This document shows positions 16,001-22,866 of a stretch of 22,866 nucleotides of DNA, piece by piece. Position numbers and translations under genes: made by a program. Location of the stretch: positions 1 to 22,866 of the forward strand of contig LPNZ01011202.1 in NCBI GenBank assembly GCA_001655205.1, written 5' to 3'. How positions within the stretch are numbered: the first letter of the stretch is position 1; every line of letters starts with the position of its first letter. Origin of the DNA: Lenisia limosa (lineage: Eukaryota > Breviatea). The notes beneath the pieces were generated by a model that ran no database searches, was not told the DNA's origin, and saw nothing but the letters and a program-made list of their open reading frames with translations.

Positions 16001-18876
16001 AGTGAAGATATTGACCCTCCTCACCTCGAGACTTCATGATTTTTTCCGGAGGGGATGGCACTTCAATATCGTAGGAAATCGTAGTGCGAGGTGGGGGTGT
16101 GGTAGGACCTGTATCCGTAAAAGGAGGAAGTTATCTTTGTCAAAATGCAAGAGAGACGTGCTATCAATAACGACCAGGGTATTCTTTTATCCCAAAACTC
16201 ACCAGTGCCTTGAGATACTTGGATCAGAGGAGTCACTAAAAGGTTAAATGGTTATGGTCATATATTATACATTTATACAAATTAGAAATACGCAAAGGGG
16301 GTATCAAGCCATCGTGAAGACTACGCAATTTACAAACCTGGTTTGTGGAGAGGGGAGGTGGGTGGAGTGACAGGGTCACATCCTTGGAGGTCATTGTGTA
16401 TGTATTTGTGTGACCATGATAAATCAAGATGCGGAACTGATTGGAATAGAGGAGCAAAATGACAAGAAAAAACGTTCCTTTACCTACCAATAGACTTCGT
16501 AGTTTTCTTTGGTGCCTCTTTACTGGGAATCGATTCAGGTTCTATATATATGATTAAAAGGCTAGAAAGGGGGTCAACGTAGAGAGATACATCAAGGGTA
16601 ACCGTTGATGATTGAAATAGTAAATAATAGAACAGTAGTACAGTCAGGTCCCGGTTACCTTTTTGAGGGGTCTTTACAGGGATATGGTAGAGAGGGAAGT
16701 TTTCAGGAGCGCTGAAATATCAGAAAACAGACATTATAACGTATAATACAAAATTGTTCCCAGACTGAATAAAATGAGTGAGACTGTAAGTGATTTAGTT
16801 TATTTCACCCATTACACATCATTATTTGATTTTACATGATGAAGCACTCACCTTTTTGAGCCACCGGGGTAGTTGAGATAGAGGAATGGAAGATGTCTTT
16901 TGGGCTGGTCGGACTGCATGGGGTGGAGGCAGGGGATTGGCGCTTGGGAGTTATCAAAAGATGAAGAGACAAGAACTTCGTCATGAGAGGAACAAAATCG
17001 CATTGAATTTAAATACAGTTAATGACAAATTATTGGATTCTATCCAATTCTTCAATAGTCCAAGGATTTAAATATTCTGTGAAACCAGCAAATCGGTTGA
17101 CCAATTGTGCAACTTCTGGGATGTGATCCTACTTGAGTATATCGCATCAATCCTATTCCCCTTCCCGCACCCGAAATACTATCTGCAGCGTTCATGTTCA
17201 GGAAGCTGGGGCCTGTTCGATACGGCATTTTGGACACCGGAGCGTGAGGTTGAAGCATGGTCATTTCAGGGGCTTTCTGGAGACAGGGTGCCGGAGCTGT
17301 GGGCTTGGACTTGGAGGGGGGGGGTTAAATGAGAATATTTGGAATGAACTCTAATAGCTAAATACTTAGGGCACATGAGTACGGGAGAATATTGGAAATA
17401 ATCTATTTTCCAGAAAAACGGATTCGAAAACCACAAAAATAGCTATCTAACCCCACCTTTTCTTTAGTCTTCTTCCTATCAGCCTTCTTAGCAGCCATAA
17501 CATCTATGAGTTTCTCCAAAAGCCGGCAAACGTCACTTTGCCCCAGACCAGTGTCAACGTTCAGACTCTAGAGAAAGTGATGGAATGTTACTCAGGAATA
17601 TCAGGGATTGCTTTCGAAGAGAAAATTTCATGTGTGTTTGAAAAATGTTCCTTGCCTCAAACGGTAGAATAGTTGACAGGTAGGGCTGGAGCGACTGGTT
17701 GAGGAGGCTGTGGGGGTGATATTAATGTGAAATCCATCATCACGGATGTATCAGTCTTTTGAACCGATTTAAGCCCTCATACAATAATTGGGAAAGACGT
17801 CTGAACCCCATCGGAATGCTGTGATGGTGATAAGGCGAGTCCCTAAAGGGTTAGCATGTGGACAGTTTCATTCGTGTTCAAATCCCATTAACTCCACTTA
17901 ATGTGATGAAATAAATTGAGCAGGTATCCTATTTTCCTCGATTTCCTACTTCAATTGGGGGTGGAGAACGTGGGCTTTCCTCTAGTGGAACTTCCATTTT
18001 GGGTAAAGATGCTTGAGAGACGATTAGGGCCGTACTTCTCATGGACGGGGAAGGTGAAAATGGTGACATTGGGACCTGAACAGGATCCGGGACCTATGGA
18101 GTAACCAAGGTTTCTGGGTTGGCGTTGAGGGTGAAGGGGCTTTCAAAAAGAAAAGGGTGATGTTTGCAAAGAAAAGCAGTCGAACTTTTGAAGACGCATA
18201 GACCGGCCTAGGCCTACCGTGAGGTTGTGTTTCTCTTCAACTAGGGTTCGGTCTAGAGGCTCTAAATTGCATAAAATTATTTTAATCACTTTGAATCCTC
18301 AAAGAAAACCACATCCTTTATTTCAGCAAAAATAAACAATATAAAATGATATATATCGATATTAATGGAAGGTTTATGTTGGCTACTGCGGCAACGTAAA
18401 TCTGAAAACCTAGGAATAACACCCACCCAGTCCGTCATCATCGTCACTGCCGTCAACTTCAGCATCACCTTCGGAGGCAATGGAGGCTTCTGGAAGGGAC
18501 TCCCCAAGCGATGTTGCCTGTAGTGGTGAGAACACTCGCGATATTCAAAATATCCAACTGTAAAAGTATAAGTATTCATCCTTGAAAAAGATACTGTATA
18601 TGACACAGCTACATATGATATATGATTAGACATAGTAATGTAGTAGTATATATTATATGATATTCATGTATGATATGTACATATACTAGTATTATATGAT
18701 GTATATATGTACATACATTGTAGAAATACGTAGCACTACTTCTAATGTATCTGTATTCTGCAATAAAAAGAACAAACCATTCCTCAACCACCCCTCACAT
18801 CATCGGTTCGAGCAATTGAGGAAAGGGATGGCGAAGACAGTAATGATGAGTCTTCAAGAGGATCCGGACTCACTGC
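13097..18876 (-). CDS. Unidentified proline/serine-rich multi-exon protein, C-terminal part
   Basis: I do not recognise this product. Several runs of exons splice in consistent phase. Examples: 18876-18799 and 18517-18427 (acidic, EVDGSDDDDG), 17567-17457 (VCRLLEKLIDVMAAKKADRKK), 14319-14239 (GSPKRSVSPPMLRPPYADALL), 14152-14079, 13952-13866, 13770-13681 (DVDARIRMALGLADQMVRADP), 13535-13458 (His/Lys-rich) and the last exon 13175-13097 ending PRPMSPPVYYSG and TAG. Other likely exons are near 15900, 16350, 16520, 16690, 16900, 17250, 17680 and 18050. Many PxxP stretches and few hydrophobic blocks suggest a largely disordered scaffold with SH3- or WW-type ligands. Gaps at 13195-13374 and 15600-15674 hide sequence; the first must hold an exon, because phases do not join across it. 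It may be the 3' half of the helical gene ending near 19225. I could not join the two across 18877-19224. Confidence 0.6.
13195..13374. other. Assembly gap (180 N) near the 3' end of the proline-rich gene
   Basis: The exon 13535-13458 ends in phase 0, but the last exon (13175-13097) needs two preceding bases, so a short exon is probably lost here. Confidence 0.95.
14493..14522 (+). repeat. End fragment of the foldback repeat family
   Basis: TGAGAAATAAAA followed three bases later by GGTTGTATCTGTCC. The second block matches the outer end of the right arm of the 8696 element read in reverse (GGTTGTATCTGGCC). It joins two blocks seen separately elsewhere and suggests the full terminus of the family. 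Confidence 0.5.
15600..15674. other. Assembly gap (75 N) in the proline-rich gene
   Basis: Directly abuts a run of about ten C on the left. An exon reading PLPRDPASLEESYRL enters the gap from the right on the minus strand. Confidence 0.95.
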
Positions 18877-19224
18877 CTCGTTAATTAGATGACGATTATG
18901 AGGATCTTTCATTATCTCAATTCAAACCAAATGAACAATTTTAACCAGCCAGATGAAGGCATCATTCCTCTGACCACCTCACCCAAGATAATCAAGTAAA
19001 AAAAGAGTATGTTCCATCAGTAGACTTGACCCCCCCCCCCACAGTTGTCAACGGTCCTGGTCATTGGTTTTTTCTTGGTTATTCTAAAGGGTGTAAGTGG
19101 TGTTTAACAGAAGGTAAGAAGAGAAAAAAAACGCCTGGTGGAACATCAAGAAGAAAGAAAAAAGATATAAGACGACACAATGCTAATGCAACCAAAACAA
19201 GCATAGCGCTTCACAAACCTAAAC
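18877..19224. other. Unresolved stretch between the helical and proline-rich parts
   Basis: 348 bp. It contains a C run of about 11 at 19031 and no exon on the minus strand that links the phase-2 end at 19225 to the phase-0 start at 18876. Either a short exon is missed here, or one gene ends and another begins. Confidence 0.4.
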
Positions 19225-21849
19225 GAATGTGGATTTGGCATTATATGTGCCAGCCCAGCTTCGTCGACAGAAGAAGAGAGAACAGCCCAAGGCACTCGCA
19301 CTGGGGGGAAGGGTGGTAAAGGAATGGTTCACAAGTGAATAATGGCTTAAAGATAAGTAAGTATCACACAAACCCAACACAAGTAAAAAAAACTCCAAAG
19401 CAAAAAAAAAGATAAAAAATGATTCAGCGCCCGACACTTGGTGGAAGAGGAATGGGCATGATGGTAGTATGATAGAAGTGGGAAAATGAATAGTAGCTCC
19501 AAAGACCTTTTCTTTTGATCCACTTGGAAGCAACAGATGGTCCAATAAAGGCGACAGGCGGATATACATCAATATCACTAAACTGTCAATAGACCTTATC
19601 TCGTTTGCTTTGTCCAGTCCAACCATTCTGCTACTCCTTCGCTCACCATTTAGTGTGATACGCAGCACCGACAGATTTGAACCGTTTGTAAAGGGCAGTG
19701 GCTGCAGGGTCCTTGCGTCCATCTGACGGTTAGCAAGCCTTACTTCGGATTATCCTTAACTCTATATACATAGATACCAGGACTTCTTTTCATTTCTATT
19801 ACGAAGAACAAACAGGGGAGGAGTTAAACAGCAAAGGTACCGTGTTCACCATCACCATCAATTCTTACACCCACCTTTCTGCTGTGCAGACATGGCTTTT
19901 GCATCTCGCCCGAGTCGAACCATCGTCTCTGCATCGGCTCTAAGAATGGGGTGAATAATGGGTGCATTGATCCCTTAGTTTCACTACGTCAACATAGTTT
20001 TGAGCTTTTTGGAATAGTGTATTGCAGATATAGTATTAAACTATATCGTTTTTATACTATGTATCATACTTGATATATCATTGAGTGTATGATCAAAAAA
20101 GAAATCGCAATCTAAGGATATTGGCATTCCATCTCACTTGAGCAGAGCAAGGGAGAAAAGAGGGTGCCTGCCATCTTCTCCACAAAGATCATAGTTTGCA
20201 GCCGCTGCATCAATTTCACCCCTGGGAGGTAAAGGATATAGTGGTATTTATTTTCAAAAAAACCCAGGAATTTAAAACCCCAAAAAAATGAACAGTCAAA
20301 GCACCCCACCGTAAATACTGATGGTGCGCAGTTTCCAGCAGATTAGTGCTACAATGTTGCCCGCGGGCCGGGCTGGCACGAACGGGGTCAATTGCATTAC
20401 TACCGCACCATGCAAGAAGCGACTTGATTAAGGCGATCTAAACAATCACAAAATGCTATCATTTTCATTGCATATTATCTCTGTCAGATTACTTTCACCA
20501 TAATCAATTCCCACCAACCTGGTCTCTAAACGCAGCATGATCACCAGCAAGGCCATGGCCGCGATCAATCCGAGCCTTTTTCCTCTCTGCACTCCGAGCC
20601 AGTCCGGAGATGATCACACGATAAGCTGGAAACCACCCGGGAGCTGGAAGCAATGGTGTTGCTTCGAGGAAAAATAAAAAATAGTTGGGGAAGGTTATAC
20701 AATCGGTAGCAAAAGCTTTACCCACAAATAGAGCTAAAATAAGTCTTATCGATGAATATGGAAAGTGGAATATCATATCAAAAATTACATGTACTGTATA
20801 ATATAATAGTAGGTGCATACCCAATTTATTGATACTTGGTGAAGGATCATTGTCATTGTCATCTTCATCTTCTTCTTCCAGACTTGGAATCTTCGGACCG
20901 TCTTTACTTCTAAAAAAAATGTCACAGGAATTGCAGGTTTTGATCTGAGAAAAACAAATATTAATAAATAATAAGGCAAAACGGTACTCTGGAATCTAGA
21001 CAAAACGTACTTGCAGTTTTCCATATTTTTAGTAATGCAGAATTGTGCATGTCTGAGTACCTGAACCGCTTGAAGGAAACTATGACTGTCAAAAAAAGAC
21101 CCAAATCCCAGATCTGGGAAAGATATACTATATGTGTAATAATTATACATGTAAATAAGTTATAATACAATATAAGATGTTGTGCTGCATATTGTGCGCA
21201 TACGTTGACAAATGTAACAACAAGAAGACAAACCTTCCCTTCCTTGCCAGGACTGTAACTGCGATGGTGAGGAGGTCTACTGTGTAGTGGAGAGCCTGCA
21301 GAAAATAAGTATTTTGGAGTCCAGAGGGTGGGGGTGTCAATATGGCTGTATATCCCACCCAGCTGTCTAACAGGTCACAAAATGAGAAAATGGTGAACAC
21401 CAGACAATTAGAACACTCCGATCCTACCTGGCATTTAAAGTCGAAGCCTGCTGCCCAACTAGATTGTGAGCTTCAGTAAAGTTAACATTAGCGGTCATGG
21501 TAAAGAGAATGTACCGCAATATCATATATTGCAATGATGAGAAATAAAAAACAACTATAAAAAATAGCAGGAATAATACATGATGCAGTAACATCTCTTA
21601 CGCGGCTCTTCTTGCACGACTGGCCAACTCGCTGACATCAAATTCGCCATCTTCTCCACTTGACTAAACAAGTAATTGACCAGTATTTGCATTTCATATG
21701 GATTGCAAAAGACAAAATACTTGCGATACATATTGCAGTGAAGGACAAGAAGCAAAGACCCCTTCTTCACCTTCATGATCGCCTCAGCAAGATTTTTGGA
21801 AGCCAAGGCGTAGAGGGAAGGACGTTCAGGATCAACAAACGGCGAAGGC
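19225..21849 (-). CDS. Unidentified alpha-helical protein, N-terminal part (14 exons)
   Basis: Exons on the minus strand: 21849-21771, 21663-21602, 21458-21428, 21295-21234, 21085-21011, 20909-20821, 20733-20722 (12 nt, optional), 20661-20519, 20437-20310, 20221-20138, 19939-19875, 19722-19647, 19577-19507 and 19300-19225. Phases agree at every junction, giving about 345 residues. The first 110 are helical (LYALASKNLAEAIMK, CQALHYTVDLLTIAVTVLARKG, FLQAVQVLRHAQFC), in the manner of TPR or MIT-type helical repeats, but with no diagnostic motif. Next come an acidic linker (EEEDEDDNDNDPSPS), a Pro/Trp patch (LLPAPGWFPAY), a basic helix (ARSAERKKARID) and further helices (IDAAAANYDLC, ADAETMVRLGRDAKAMS). 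I assign no function. The start codon is unresolved: an ATG upstream reads in frame only if the C run at 21853-21863 is one base shorter, or the run is a splice acceptor tract. Confidence 0.6.
21516..21549 (+). repeat. Hairpin plus TGAGAAATAAAA motif
   Basis: A perfect inverted repeat, GCAATAT-CAT-ATATTGC, at 21516-21532 is followed after five bases by TGAGAAATAAAA. The same motif marks the ends of the repeats at 5547, 8696, 8839 and 14493. The similarity beyond the motif is weak. It lies in an intron of the minus-strand gene. Confidence 0.4.
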
Positions 21850-21863
21850 CTTGGGGGGGGGGG

Positions 21864-22361
21864 TGAGTAGATACAAATGGAATAGCATTTGAAACAGTAT
21901 CATGTCTTGATATGGGATACACATATGAGTGTGAAACACATAAACCCACAAAGACAGCGCAACTTCCCAGGCGGCTGAAGCATCTTCAATCGGTGAACGT
22001 TCAACTACACATTATTAGGCGGTTCGGGGAGGTTTATAATTCGAGTATGCTTCTTGTGTTCGACTTGGTAACAAAAAAAGTTTTAAATGCAGAAGTGTGT
22101 TTATCAACGGTTTTATTTCAGAAATAACAGACAAAGGTTGCGTAGAAACAAAATAATAAGAAATAAGGTTTACCCTTATTTCGAAAATCAATTCACGGAC
22201 ATCTAAGTCGCCCTAATTAGATTTATACTTCTACATTCACTTTTAGTGCCTCTATCGTCAAATGGAGCACCTCCCTCCACATTCCCTAACTGGTTTTTAA
22301 CTTGTTATGCGATATAAATAGACAATAGGGCTCCATGGTGAGCTGGTGTTTTGGTCTTTAG
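21864..22361. other. Upstream non-coding region
   Basis: About 500 bp with only weak ORFs whose composition is unlike the genes nearby. It must contain the promoter of the minus-strand gene that starts near 21849. I see no RNA gene or clear repeat. Confidence 0.4.
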
Positions 22362-22514
22362 ACCTTCAACACGGGAAGTCCAACATGGTTGTCCTCCCGA
22401 AACTGCAAATTGTGGCTTAATACAACATCAATCTTTGAGTATACAACTTTGAATAAAGCAAAAAATAGAATAAATACAAGGTTGATTGATAATCCATCTC
22501 TTACAACAAACTGA
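22362..22514 (+). pseudogene. Possible aspartic-protease (A1 family) relic or stray exon
   Basis: After a TTTAG acceptor-like site the frame reads TFNTGSPTWLSSRNC and stays open for 50 codons to TGA at 22512. In pepsin-family proteases the active-site block is typically F-D-T-G-S followed by LW, PS and Cys. Here TGS, a Trp, an S-S and Cys are kept in order, but the catalytic Asp is Asn and one residue is missing before the Trp. The later IFEYTTLNKAK could correspond to the usual F-D-x-S-x-S-x-T-Y segment. No other protease exon is visible nearby. A chance match is quite possible. Confidence 0.3.
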
Positions 22515-22583
22515 CGACAACAGTCACAAGCCACCCAGATAGTCAGAGGTATAATAGGGAATACAATTCAACAAAGAATCTGT

Positions 22584-22630
22584 ATATATATATATGATTA
22601 TATATGTTATATATATATATATACATGTAT
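22584..22630. repeat. TA dinucleotide-rich microsatellite
   Basis: Alternating TA interrupted by GATTA and GTTA, followed by ACATGTATGTG. A simple repeat with no coding meaning. Confidence 0.85.
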
Positions 22631-22637
22631 GTGGGTC

Positions 22638-22692
22638 CTCAAAGCTCCGGACATCATTCAAAATTCCCGGACACATCAAAACTCCCGGACAG
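22638..22692 (+). repeat. Three tandem units with CCGGACA core
   Basis: Three units of 18-19 bp: TCAAAGCTCCGGACATCAT, TCAAAATTCCCGGACACA and TCAAAACTCCCGGACAGC. The TCAAA start and CCGGACA end are kept in all three, with the middle two or three bases varying. Downstream, at about 22831, is a GGGGGTCCCCC hairpin. Nothing identifies the array as part of a known element. Confidence 0.7.
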
Positions 22693-22866
22693 CTTGAAGT
22701 TGACACCTTGTATAGGCCATTGCTAGTGTTTTTTGAAAAATGCTTCGACAGATACATAGAGAAATGGACCTCCTAATGTTCCCTAACTTTTTTTTTCAAT
22801 TTTGAGCAAAAATCCGTGAATTTGGTCTCCGGGGGTCCCCCTTTTGCCTTTTCACAGGATTTTTTT

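Noticed and set aside
15855-16247. 130-codon plus-strand ORF rich in Trp/Gly/Arg
   Set aside because: The opposite strand has a proline-rich exon between CCCCAG and a donor that fits its neighbours. The plus ORF is its antisense shadow.

Overview
This window is nuclear DNA from an intron-dense eukaryote. Coding exons are mostly 30-200 nt, introns mostly 50-250 nt, with GT-AG borders, TTTAG or TTCAG acceptors and AT-rich introns full of ATATGATAT-type palindromes. There are no operons or ribosome-binding sites. The housekeeping proteins are opisthokont-like, but I cannot name the species. The sequence is a draft scaffold with seven N gaps, several next to runs of G or C.

Layout. 1-3288 (-): a GLFG-repeat nucleoporin whose 3' end lies outside the window. 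3289-3610: a divergent promoter. 3611-4764 (+): PAM16/TIM16, complete in six exons, the first coding exon being only ATG. 4765-5005: a convergent 3' region. 5006-10641 (-): LETM1, about 26 exons, with parts lost in gaps. 10885-10957 (+): tRNA-Phe(GAA). 11079-12693 (+): a nucleolin-like protein (Ser/Asp/Glu/Lys tract, one RRM, RGG tail). 13097-21849 (-): a long, very intron-rich region that I could splice in consistent frame but not identify. Its 5' half is alpha-helical and its 3' half is proline/serine-rich; it is one gene or two neighbours. 21850-22866: non-coding, with a possible aspartic-protease relic and short repeats.

The recognised genes serve basic cell functions: nuclear transport, mitochondrial protein import, mitochondrial ion homeostasis, phenylalanine decoding and ribosome biogenesis. 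They are neighbours rather than one pathway, although PAM16 and LETM1 both act at the mitochondrial inner membrane.

I found no defence island, viral system or biosynthetic cluster. The most unusual structure is the nucleoporin's tandem array of frame-neutral micro-exons, each encoding one GLFG repeat. Other points worth checking are a one-base reading-frame deficit in a conserved LETM1 exon, a tRNA-Phe with A at position 54 that may lie in a 5'-UTR intron of the nucleolin gene, and a family of foldback (MITE-like) repeats in introns.
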